Shown here: in pieces, positions 44,242 to 52,675 of the stretch | Position numbering within the stretch: position 1 is the stretch's first letter | Layout: each line of letters starts with the position of its first letter | Source: Bacteroidales bacterium | GTDB taxonomy: Bacteria > Bacteroidota > Bacteroidia > Bacteroidales > UBA4417 | DNA length: 64,000 nt | NCBI GenBank assembly: GCA_016707705.1 | Contig: JADJHD010000020.1 | Location: forward strand, 1 to 64,000 | Reading direction: 5' to 3' | Notes under the pieces: generated by a model | Seen by the model: only the letters and a program-made list of their open reading frames with translations | The model's database searches: none | What the model was told of the DNA's origin: nothing | Position numbers and translations under genes: made by a program

Positions 44242-44412
44242 ATTAATTTACACTTCAATCAACTGATTAACTGTGTACTACAATTTCGCATACCTTCTAT
44301 TCGGCAATTAAAACGCCATTCTGGATATTAGAAACTAATTTGGGATTTTAGCTTGGTTGATAATCTTTCCAAAATTCAAACAAGTAACTCCCGTCTTAAT
44401 TAAAACCTGAAT

Positions 44413-45183
44413 ATGATGAAACATTTTTCGATTACTCTAGTCTTCTTCTTCCTTCTAATTGCAGTGAACCTGAATGCACAACCCAGGGAAGGATATAAAT
44501 TGGTATGGGAAGATGAGTTTGACCGGCCTGCACTTGATTCATTATCATGGAGTCATGAACTGGCAGAACCCGGATGGGTGAACAACGAATTGCAGAGATA
44601 TACGAATGAGAATATTGAGATTTCAGATGGTGCCCTTAAAATAATTTCAAGAAGGGAGAATAATGAATATACCTCTGCCAGATTAATTACCCGGGACAAA
44701 CGAACTTTCACTTACGGTCTCTTTGAAATCAAGGCTAAACTTCCTGAAGGCACTGGCACATGGCCGGCACTATGGATGCTGGGTCAGAATATTGGCAAAG
44801 TAGGTTGGCCTGCATGCGGTGAATTGGATATCATGGAACACGTTGGGAAGCACCCTGATTTTATTCACTCTACTGTCCATAATCCTTCAGGATATGGTGC
44901 CACTCCATACACAGGAATCATTCAGATTGAAGATCCCTTTAACACCTACCATATCTACAGCATGGAATGGACCAAGGATTTTGTTGATTTCTATACTGAT
45001 GGTAAGCTAGTGTATCATTATCAGCCTGAAATTAAAAATGCTGATAACTGGCCATTTGACAAACCCTGCTATTTCATTTTCAATATAGCCATAGGTGGAA
45101 ACTGGGGTGGGCCAGTTGTTGACGACAAGATATTTCCGGTAACAATGACTGTTGATTGGATCAGAGCATTTGAGAAAAAATAA
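44413..45183 (+). CDS. Glycoside hydrolase family 16 (beta-1,3-glucanase/laminarinase-like)
   Basis: A 256-residue secreted glucanase. It has a signal peptide (residues 1-22), then LVWEDEFDRPALDSLSW, the typical GH16 opening, and LQRYTNENIEI. The active site ELDIMEHVG has the nucleophile Glu137, Asp139 and the acid/base Glu142, with the extra methionine that is common in laminarinases. WPALWMLG and VDWIRAF complete the family pattern. It probably cleaves beta-1,3 or mixed-linkage glucan and is the only recognisable glycoside hydrolase in the locus. There is no T9SS domain or lipobox, so it is probably periplasmic or released. Confidence 0.93.
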   Translation: MMKHFSITLVFFFLLIAVNLNAQPREGYKLVWEDEFDRPALDSLSWSHELAEPGWVNNELQRYTNENIEISDGALKIISRRENNEYTSARLITRDKRTFTYGLFEIKAKLPEGTGTWPALWMLGQNIGKVGWPACGELDIMEHVGKHPDFIHSTVHNPSGYGATPYTGIIQIEDPFNTYHIYSMEWTKDFVDFYTDGKLVYHYQPEIKNADNWPFDKPCYFIFNIAIGGNWGGPVVDDKIFPVTMTVDWIRAFEKK

Positions 45184-45236
45184 GTGGCAGAATACAAATT
45201 TCGGAGTCCTTGATTTTGCTTAATCATGAATTGGAA

Positions 45237-46340
45237 ATGAATGCAGGAATCACAAAAAATCGTCGAATTGCATCAATTGATGCGTTAAGGGGATTTGATA
45301 TGTTGTTTATCATATTTCTAGACCATCTTTTTAACTCAATCAATGTTGGAGCAGGATCACCCTTTACCAAAGCAGTAGCTCGCCAATTTGATCATCCTGA
45401 GTGGTTTGGTTCAACGATTTATGATATCGTTATGCCGCTCTTCCTTTTCATCGTTGGTGCAGCTATTCCATTTTCTTTATCAAAATATGGGGAGAAAGGA
45501 TCAAAATCGACTGGCATTTACATGAAACTAATCCGGCGATTTATCATCCTGTTTATACTTGGATGGATAGTTCAGGGGCACTTACTCGATTTTAATATAG
45601 AGACCTTCAGTATCTTCAGCAATACGCTGCAAGCCATTGCAGTTGGCTACTTGTTTTCAGCACTTTTCTTCCTCCATTTCAAAAGAAATACTCGCCTCAT
45701 AATATTCGCATCTTGTTTGATATTGTATGTTATGCTGCTCACCATTCCGAATGTACCCGGCGTTGGGCGGGGAGTATTATTGCCAAGCAGCAGCTTTGCA
45801 TGGTATGTTGACCAGATTGTATTTGGCAGATTTCAGGATGGCACACAGTACACCTGGTTTCTGAGCGGTTTGGGCTTTGTAGCTACAACCATGTCTGGAG
45901 TGTTTGCAGGCGAACTAATCAAATCGGATCTTCCGGGAAAGAAGATTGCATTATACCTTTTTCTAATTGGATTAACTGGACTATTGCTGGGTATGTTTGC
46001 AGGTATCTGGCATCCAATTATCAAAAAGCTCTGGACAAGTTCATTTGTGCTTGCCTCTTCCGGCGTATGTTTCATGCTGCTTGCACTCTTTTACTGGATA
46101 ATTGATGTTAAGGGTAAAACCAGATGGGCCTATCCTCTCAGGGTAATTGGGATGAATGCCATCGTTGCCTACGTGCTTTCCCATGTATTCAATTTTCACC
46201 TGATAGCTGAACAGGTCCTCTTTGGACTGAAGCAGTATGTTGGCAATTTCAATTATCTGGTCCTGACAATCGGAGGCTTTGGGATACTCTATCTTATTCT
46301 TTGGTACATGTATAAGAATAAAACTTTCATCAAGGTCTGA
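45237..46340 (+). CDS. HGSNAT/DUF5009-like membrane acyltransferase
   Basis: About 367 residues with roughly ten membrane segments. The N-terminal motif RIASIDALRGFDMLFIIFLDHL, then GSTIYDIVMPLFLFIVGAAIPFSL, is typical of proteins related to heparan-alpha-glucosaminide N-acetyltransferase (DUF5009/DUF1624 group). In such enzymes an acetyl group is moved across the membrane onto a sugar. In this locus it may modify sugar units derived from the imported glycan, but that is inference. The frame begins with TTG at 45210; ATG 45237 is the preferred start. It lies 53 bases after the GH16 gene on the same strand. Confidence 0.88.
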   Translation: MNAGITKNRRIASIDALRGFDMLFIIFLDHLFNSINVGAGSPFTKAVARQFDHPEWFGSTIYDIVMPLFLFIVGAAIPFSLSKYGEKGSKSTGIYMKLIRRFIILFILGWIVQGHLLDFNIETFSIFSNTLQAIAVGYLFSALFFLHFKRNTRLIIFASCLILYVMLLTIPNVPGVGRGVLLPSSSFAWYVDQIVFGRFQDGTQYTWFLSGLGFVATTMSGVFAGELIKSDLPGKKIALYLFLIGLTGLLLGMFAGIWHPIIKKLWTSSFVLASSGVCFMLLALFYWIIDVKGKTRWAYPLRVIGMNAIVAYVLSHVFNFHLIAEQVLFGLKQYVGNFNYLVLTIGGFGILYLILWYMYKNKTFIKV

Positions 46341-46462
46341 TATCCGAAAAAGTTAAATTTTTGCTCAGAATGTCAGTTTGCAGGATAATGAGGTCCGGTT
46401 ACTAAATCCAATTGAATTAAATCACTCTTGAATTCTTCATGCATATTATAAACACAATTAAG

Positions 46463-47323
46463 ATGAGGAAAAGCATTATTCCCTTAATTACAATTCTTCT
46501 AACTGGTCTTTGTTCCTATGCTCAGATTGAGATAAAACTTTACAACAATGGTGCTGAGGAGAATAACGGCATTATCGAAAAGGAAGAATTGCATGGTACC
46601 TCTTGGGTCACCAATGTTACTGAAGCAAGGATGTATGCCTATTTTGCACCAAAGGATATTAACACAGGAACGGCAGTACTGATCTGTCCCGGAGGTGGAT
46701 ATGGAGGACTGGCTGTAGAGCATGAAGGATCAATGGTTGCAAGTTGGTTGAATTCAATTGGAATTTCTGCATTTGTCCTTTATTATCGTATGCCAAACTT
46801 CCATTCTGAAATTCCTTTGAAAGATGCTCAAACAGCTATTGAACTTATTCGCAGCAATTCTGCAAAGTGGAGTATAGACACCATTAGAGTAGGAATATTA
46901 GGTTTCTCAGCAGGAGGACATCTGGCATCTGTTGTGGGCACCTGTTTTGACAAGGAAAATCGTCCGGATTTTATGGTTCTTATCTATCCGGTAATCATGA
47001 TGACTTTGGGGGACGGTACCTGCAGAAACCTGCTGGGTGAAAATCCGACAGACCAGCAATTGAAAAAATTCTCAACCAATCTTCAGGTCAGTAAAACTAC
47101 CCCTCCTACCTTTATTGTTGCGGCAATTGATGATGACGTAGTATCCATTGAACATAGCTATAAATTTTATCAGGCTTTGCAAGAGCAACATATCTTATCG
47201 GAGATACTGGCATTTCAATCCGGTGGACATAGTTTTGGAATGAAGAAGAGAGGGCTGGAGACTGACAACTGGACCGAAATTCTGCACTCCTGGCTAAAGA
47301 AAAACAAATGGGCTGCAGAATGA
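46463..47323 (+). CDS. Secreted alpha/beta hydrolase (BD-FAE/acetyl esterase-like)
   Basis: About 286 residues. Signal peptide MRKSIIPLITILLTGLCSYA. The alpha/beta hydrolase signature is GFSAGGH with Ser149, the oxyanion region is CPGGGYGGLAVEHEG, the acid is in AAIDDDVVSIEHS and the histidine is in SGGHSFGMKKRG. Such proteins remove acetyl or acyl groups from polysaccharides or their fragments. As the last gene of the locus it would help deacylate the substrate. An upstream ATG at 46439 would lengthen the N terminus without improving the signal sequence. Confidence 0.9.
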   Translation: MRKSIIPLITILLTGLCSYAQIEIKLYNNGAEENNGIIEKEELHGTSWVTNVTEARMYAYFAPKDINTGTAVLICPGGGYGGLAVEHEGSMVASWLNSIGISAFVLYYRMPNFHSEIPLKDAQTAIELIRSNSAKWSIDTIRVGILGFSAGGHLASVVGTCFDKENRPDFMVLIYPVIMMTLGDGTCRNLLGENPTDQQLKKFSTNLQVSKTTPPTFIVAAIDDDVVSIEHSYKFYQALQEQHILSEILAFQSGGHSFGMKKRGLETDNWTEILHSWLKKNKWAAE

Positions 47324-47396
47324 TATTAAATCTGCAACCCAATGAAGTAGTTTTATTTAACGGGCCAAAATGGACCGGGCTTAAAGAGGTATGAGG

Positions 47397-48128
47397 CTAC
47401 TTAACTTGTATCTCAGCATCCTCCAAAATAATCTTAAAGAAATATCCTGCACCGAAATCCTTGTTCAGACTTACCTTGCCTTTAACAGTCAGAATCTGAT
47501 CTAAAGAAGCTGTATCATCGGTAGTAAAAGTAAGGTCAAAATTTCCTGAAAAATCACTTCCATCCTGAATATGAACCCAGTTCTTACCCATAATCATTGG
47601 GTTGTATTTAGTAACCTTACCTGATATGGTTACTACCTGATTTGCATATTGGGTATGATTTTCATAAAGTTCAGCAATTGTTATTCCTCCTTTGGCTTTT
47701 GGAACTGATGCATCAATCTTTTCCGGGGCTTCCTGCTTTCTCTCTGCTGCAGGAGCAGCTGCGGTTTCATTGCCTGTTAATGGCTGATCACTGATATTCT
47801 GGACAAAAAATACGGTTTCGAAGGTCTTTCCAAGCTCCTTGCTTTCAAAGTTGTTCATCTCCAATGGGTTGGTGTAATAATAAACATCACCTTCCTTTGC
47901 TTCACGCTTTGTAACAGCAATCCAGCTTTCAGCTCCGCCTTCTTCCATCAACAGATAGGTATATTTGGTGGTTTGAAGAATTTCAACCACTTCACCTTTA
48001 AACACTCCTTCCGGAAGTTTTTCCTTTTCCGATTTCTTCTGTGAATTATTCCAGAACGGAACAGAAATAACTACGATACCGAAAACTATAAGTAAAATGG
48101 TTATGAGTTTTTTGGAGTTGATCTTCAT
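47397..48128 (-). CDS. Membrane-anchored OB-fold protein (cytochrome cluster paralogue 1)
   Basis: A 243-residue protein with an N-terminal membrane anchor (residues about 7-25), an N-terminal beta domain (about 40-105: GVFKGEVVEILQTTKYTYLLMEE), a Pro/Ala/Glu-rich linker, and a C-terminal OB-fold-like domain (about 150-243) with VVTISGKVTKYNP, IMGKNWVHIQDGS and SLNKDFGAGY. The gene at 59504 is a clear paralogue with the same two-domain layout, one at each end of the cytochrome region. It is last in the six-gene cytochrome operon, 41 bases after the barrel gene. The OB-fold suggests binding of a polymer or protein partner, but I cannot name the role; proteins of this kind are sometimes annotated as NrfJ-like. 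Confidence 0.75.
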   Translation of the reverse strand: MKINSKKLITILLIVFGIVVISVPFWNNSQKKSEKEKLPEGVFKGEVVEILQTTKYTYLLMEEGGAESWIAVTKREAKEGDVYYYTNPLEMNNFESKELGKTFETVFFVQNISDQPLTGNETAAAPAAERKQEAPEKIDASVPKAKGGITIAELYENHTQYANQVVTISGKVTKYNPMIMGKNWVHIQDGSDFSGNFDLTFTTDDTASLDQILTVKGKVSLNKDFGAGYFFKIILEDAEIQVK

Positions 48129-48169
48129 TGTTTTCTTTTTATTTATTGACTTGATTAAAAAGTATAAAC

Positions 48170-49786
48170 CTAGAAACGCTTACTAAGGTTCACATAGACA
48201 TTATTATAATTTTTCCCTTTTTCAAAAGTTCCTTCATAATTCAATGAACAGGAAAGCTTGCTCATGATGCGCCAGTTAAGTCCCAGTTCGCCCATATGCT
48301 GCCTTACAGCTGTTTCCTGACTTACAAAGGTATAATGTACCATTCTGTATCCCAGATCGGCATATACCTTGCCTTTGAAAATATCACGCGCAAACGACAA
48401 CCCGTAAATATCACTGTTCAGATAGGAGGTTTCCATGATGGTCGCTGATAAGGTTGCAGAGGCATTCAGCCATGGGACTGCAGGAAATGTCAGATATCCA
48501 TAGAGATTCTTACTGGCTCGTGAATCATTGGTACCGAGCCTGTATCCTCCATTGCATCCCACAGTGAAATGCTTTGTCCTGTAGTTTAACTGAGCATTGT
48601 AACCGGTTGTACTTGCACTTTCCAGCAATCGCTGAATGAAATCCTTGTAGGTTTCATAGTAGATCACATTTTTTCTCTCGCTATACGACAGTGAAACACT
48701 AAATCTCTTTGTCACCCTGTATCTGACAGAAGCGTAGAGATTTGAGATCCTTGGTGATCTATCGTTCATCAGGATAGAATCCTGGCTGTTAAATACCTTA
48801 TTATACAAATCCAACTCCATGGAACCAAAGAGTGTAATGTTCTTAACCGGTGTATTGGAATGCTGTATATAGGCAAATCTTCGGTCAGTGAGACCTGCAT
48901 TTTTCTGTTCAACAAATGCCAGAGATGTTTGGAAGGAACTCAATTTCCCAGAATGCTCATGATTGATATAGCCTCCGTACTGCAGCAAATTGAAGTTGAA
49001 ACCATAATCCCTTGAATCAGGACGACTCCCTGCTATAGCCCCAACAGTAAACTGACCAGCCTTGAATTCGTACTGAAGTCCATCTACTGCACCCATATTG
49101 GAAAGCCGTGGATTTATTCTTCGTCCGATCCATATAGAGTTTTTGGGGTTGAGAGCATAATTAAAAGCCAGACTGTAGATCTTCAATCCGTTGAACAGAT
49201 TCTGACTTATCAGATTCCAATCTCCCAATTTATGCGAGAATGTAACATAGGTTTCTGCGGAAAGCTTGCTCCCTCCAATATTCCTGTAATTGGAAACAAG
49301 AGTATAACGCAGCCGCTCCGATAAATCCGAATTGCTTGAAATACCAGTATAGGAGGCAACTGATAATCTTCCGGAAAAATCAGCTTTCTTTTTAGTTACC
49401 TGCACATCTGCTACTGAATCCTTCACAATAAGTTTGGTCCTAGTCCCAGGAGTAACTTCTTCAGCAACACTTTCACTTGAAGTAGTAGGAACCAATCCTT
49501 TATGGGCCAATGTTTTATCCCCAACTTTAAAGGTATTGCCATCCATGGGTGAACCAACACAGGAGATGGAAGATAGTTCTTCAACCTTGATACCGGGAAC
49601 AAAACTTCCATTCTTAGAAATAAAGAGGGTATCCCCAGCTTTAAGGTTTTCAGTTGAAGTAAACTTGACATATACATGCTGACCGGTAACGAAAGTTACT
49701 GTTCCAACATTATCAGTATCAAGTTCCTGGGAAAAGGCATAAACCCCAACCAGCATTAAGATGGCAAAAACTATTAAATGTTTCAT
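48170..49786 (-). CDS. Predicted outer-membrane beta-barrel protein of the cytochrome operon
   Basis: A 538-residue protein with a signal peptide (residues 1-19) and a small N-terminal beta domain (about 25-105: VGTVTFVTGQHVYVKF, GDTLFISKNGSF). From about residue 140 there is a long run of alternating strands and tight turns that ends in a C-terminal phenylalanine, as in outer-membrane barrels. It has no CXXCH motif. The start codon follows the 36-heme cytochrome gene by only six bases, so it is translated with that gene. By analogy with porin-cytochrome conduits, where a barrel encloses a multiheme cytochrome to carry electrons across the outer membrane, it could be the sheath. No sequence similarity to MtrB could be confirmed here. 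Confidence 0.7.
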   Translation of the reverse strand: MKHLIVFAILMLVGVYAFSQELDTDNVGTVTFVTGQHVYVKFTSTENLKAGDTLFISKNGSFVPGIKVEELSSISCVGSPMDGNTFKVGDKTLAHKGLVPTTSSESVAEEVTPGTRTKLIVKDSVADVQVTKKKADFSGRLSVASYTGISSNSDLSERLRYTLVSNYRNIGGSKLSAETYVTFSHKLGDWNLISQNLFNGLKIYSLAFNYALNPKNSIWIGRRINPRLSNMGAVDGLQYEFKAGQFTVGAIAGSRPDSRDYGFNFNLLQYGGYINHEHSGKLSSFQTSLAFVEQKNAGLTDRRFAYIQHSNTPVKNITLFGSMELDLYNKVFNSQDSILMNDRSPRISNLYASVRYRVTKRFSVSLSYSERKNVIYYETYKDFIQRLLESASTTGYNAQLNYRTKHFTVGCNGGYRLGTNDSRASKNLYGYLTFPAVPWLNASATLSATIMETSYLNSDIYGLSFARDIFKGKVYADLGYRMVHYTFVSQETAVRQHMGELGLNWRIMSKLSCSLNYEGTFEKGKNYNNVYVNLSKRF

Positions 49787-49792
49787 AAGCCT

Positions 49793-52675
49793 TTAATCGA
49801 TCCTGATATTGCCGGGTTTGAAATGATCGCTGTTACCATTAGGATGACAGTTCAGGCAGGCTGCACTGTTATAGGAATATCCGCTAACACCCTGATGATC
49901 GTTATTGGTTGATGATTGAGGGTGGCAGGATGTTGTACAGGTAAATTCTCCAAAATTTGATGGATTTGGATGGCAATCAGAACAAGTATTCCATTCACCG
50001 TTATGCTGCCCGGAATAAATCGGGAAATACTGTGAGTCATGATTGAAGGTCGATGGCTGCCAGGAAGATTGCGTATGGCAATCCTGACAGCTGGTAGGGA
50101 ATTGAGCAGTTTGATGATCAGGGTCGTTAGTCTGGTTATAATTGTTAATATGGCATCCTGCACAGGTGTTTGGAGTAGAATTGTAGTTGCCATTATGACA
50201 ATCGCCGCATTGGTTTGCAATCGAAACGTGGGCTCCGGCCAAAACATAATAATTGTTGTGAATTGGGAAAGTAGCTGGTGCCCATCCCGGATTTGTAGTA
50301 TGACAAGTTGCACATTGATTCGGAATGCCTAATGCCTGATGATTGGGATTGGCACTTTGATTATAAGCCGACTGGTGACAACCCTCACAATTGGTAGGCG
50401 TATTCGCATAGCCATTCACATGGCATAGGCTGCAGTTGGTTATGGAAGCATGAGCCCCGGTAAGTGGATAAACATTGTTATGATTGAATGTTGAAGGCAC
50501 CCATGCAGTCTGTGAATGGCAGCTTTGGCATTCAGTTGAAAACTGTGAAGTCTGATGATTAGGATTCGTGGTTTGGTTATAATCATCGGAATGACATCCA
50601 AAACAAGTATTTGGAGTACTGGTATAATTCCCCTGATGGCAGGCAGCACAATTTGTAGCAATAGCTGTATGAGCTCCCTGAATGACGTAATAATTGCTGT
50701 GAGTCGGGAAACTTGCCGGCGTCCAGCCCGGACCAGTGGTATGACATTGTGCACAATCACTGGAAATGCCTATTCCATTATGATTTGGATTTGATGTTTG
50801 ATTATAGTTATTAATATGGCAATTGGCACAGACTGTTGTGGTGCCGCTGTACCCATTAGAATGACATGAAGCACAGTCATTGATAGCATGTCCTCCGGTT
50901 AATGGAAAATTCGAGCTTGAATGATTAAAGCTTCCTTCAGATGAACCTGTAGGATGACATTCAAAACAAGCCACACTGTTGTATGCATACCCTCCTACTC
51001 CCTGATGTTCATCATCGGTATCAGCCTGATTGTGTTCATGGCAATCAATGCAACTGTATAATGCATAGTTTGCAGGATTGGTATGACACTCAGAACAGCT
51101 GTTCCATTCACCATTGTGTTTCCCTGAATAAATTGGGAAATATTGTCCATCATGGTTAAAGGTTGAAGGCTTCCATGCTGTTGAATTATGGCAATCCTCA
51201 CAGGTAGTAGGGAACTGAGCACTCACATGCGGAGGATCGGTTGATTGGGTAAAATCAGTCTCATGGCATGCAAAGCACGTATTTGGAGTGTTCTGATAAT
51301 TACCATTATGGCATTTGGCGCATTCATTAGCTATGGTTAAATGTGCTCCCTCCAGGACATAATAATTGGCATGGGTTGGGAAACCAGCTGGTTTCCATCC
51401 CGGATCTGTGGTATGACAAGCCTTGCAATCTTCAGAAATGCCGGCTGCTGCATGATTTGGATTTGAAGTTTGATTGAAGTTGTTAATATGACAACTTGAA
51501 CACTCCATGGATGTGTTCGAATATCCATTGGTATGACAATCAGTGCATCTGACCGTTACATGTGCCCCGGTTAGCGGAAAATGGGTTGAACTATGATTGA
51601 AAGCCCCATCAGTTGAACCTGTTGGATGACAAGCATAACATGCAAGTGAGTTGTAATCATACCCGCTTACTCCTCCGTGTTCATCGTCAACCTTGCTTTG
51701 CCTGTGTTCATGGCAATCCGTACAGCTGAATTGTCCGTAGTCATTGGGATTGGTATGGCATTCTCCGCAACTTTCCCATTCTCCCTTATGATTCCCTGAA
51801 TAAATCGGGAAATAGGATGCATCATGGGTTGTAAAACTGGCTGGTTTCCAACCCGGATCAAGCGAATGGCATAATTTGCAGTCAGTTGAAAAATCAAGTG
51901 AAATATGATTGGGATTCTGTGCAGAAGCATAGTCAGGCTGGTGACAACTGATACATTCATTTGATAAGCCAGCGTATGTGCCAGATGTATGACATTTGGC
52001 GCAATCAGTTGTTTCGTGTCCACCGGTAAGCGGGAAAAAGTTATGGTTCACTCCTGCCCCAGTCCAGGTGAAAGCATTGATATTATGGCACTCTGTACAA
52101 TTGGTCGAATACTGATTTGCTATATGATCAGGATGTTTGGCAGCTTCAAAGTTTTGCCTGTGGCAATCATAGCATTCTATTCCCAATGGATCAAATCTGA
52201 GTCCTGAGGCTGAGCCTCCTGCAGATGCAGCAGGAAAAAGGTTAGTGTGACAGCTCTTGCAGTCAGTTGCAGCATGTGCTCCCAACAGTGGAAACCTTCC
52301 CTGCTGATGAAGTTGGGTAACATTACTGACCACCCAGGAATTGGGTGTATGACAGCGGGAACAATCTGGTCCGACTGTCTGCTCATGTACATCAATATGG
52401 CACTTATTACATTCTGTTGGAGCATTTGTAAAATTCATTGCAGCGTGGCAATCCTTGCAGTTTGCTGACTTATGCTGCCCGATCAACGGGAAACTGGTGC
52501 TTGAATGATTGAATCCGATGGATTTTGCATCCACTTTCCAACTGTCAGTTTTATGACAGTCCATGCAGCTCATCTTAAAGTTCTCACCATGCGGCGACTT
52601 CTGCGCAAACAGAGGTGCAGCTGTAAAAACCCAGCTCAGGATTAGCAGCAATACTAACGATGACAATCTTCGCAT
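49793..52675 (-). CDS. Giant multiheme c-type cytochrome (36 CXXCH plus one CX3CH)
   Basis: A 960-residue secreted cytochrome with a signal peptide (residues 1-24, ending PLFA). I count 36 CXXCH heme-binding motifs and one CX3CH (Cys913 to His918), so about 37 hemes. After ten N-terminal hemes the protein follows a pattern of 3-heme linkers (GEWxxCxxCH, near 298, 522 and 893) and six-heme blocks (starting near 367, 591 and 737). Extra histidines in FNH, GxH and NPNH motifs may be the distal ligands. It overlaps the 20-heme gene by 22 bases and precedes the barrel gene by six. It probably carries electrons in the periplasm or at the surface. There are no catalytic motifs of nitrite or hydroxylamine enzymes. 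Confidence 0.93.
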   Translation of the reverse strand: MRRLSSLVLLLILSWVFTAAPLFAQKSPHGENFKMSCMDCHKTDSWKVDAKSIGFNHSSTSFPLIGQHKSANCKDCHAAMNFTNAPTECNKCHIDVHEQTVGPDCSRCHTPNSWVVSNVTQLHQQGRFPLLGAHAATDCKSCHTNLFPAASAGGSASGLRFDPLGIECYDCHRQNFEAAKHPDHIANQYSTNCTECHNINAFTWTGAGVNHNFFPLTGGHETTDCAKCHTSGTYAGLSNECISCHQPDYASAQNPNHISLDFSTDCKLCHSLDPGWKPASFTTHDASYFPIYSGNHKGEWESCGECHTNPNDYGQFSCTDCHEHRQSKVDDEHGGVSGYDYNSLACYACHPTGSTDGAFNHSSTHFPLTGAHVTVRCTDCHTNGYSNTSMECSSCHINNFNQTSNPNHAAAGISEDCKACHTTDPGWKPAGFPTHANYYVLEGAHLTIANECAKCHNGNYQNTPNTCFACHETDFTQSTDPPHVSAQFPTTCEDCHNSTAWKPSTFNHDGQYFPIYSGKHNGEWNSCSECHTNPANYALYSCIDCHEHNQADTDDEHQGVGGYAYNSVACFECHPTGSSEGSFNHSSSNFPLTGGHAINDCASCHSNGYSGTTTVCANCHINNYNQTSNPNHNGIGISSDCAQCHTTGPGWTPASFPTHSNYYVIQGAHTAIATNCAACHQGNYTSTPNTCFGCHSDDYNQTTNPNHQTSQFSTECQSCHSQTAWVPSTFNHNNVYPLTGAHASITNCSLCHVNGYANTPTNCEGCHQSAYNQSANPNHQALGIPNQCATCHTTNPGWAPATFPIHNNYYVLAGAHVSIANQCGDCHNGNYNSTPNTCAGCHINNYNQTNDPDHQTAQFPTSCQDCHTQSSWQPSTFNHDSQYFPIYSGQHNGEWNTCSDCHPNPSNFGEFTCTTSCHPQSSTNNDHQGVSGYSYNSAACLNCHPNGNSDHFKPGNIRID
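49856..51784 (-). repeat. Block-duplicated heme modules inside the giant cytochrome
   Basis: Three linkers with GEWxxCxxCH open near 51784, 51112 and 49999. Six-heme blocks of about 146 residues follow the first linker once and the second linker twice, in the order 3+6, 3+6+6, 3. The shared phrases include NQTSNPNH, PTHxNYYV and PSTFNH. This indicates growth by internal duplication. Confidence 0.85.

Noticed and set aside
49852..52468. Many frames on both strands within the giant cytochrome gene
   Set aside because: They arise from the repeated CXXCH coding sequence. None has a signal peptide or domain, and the heme frame explains the whole stretch.
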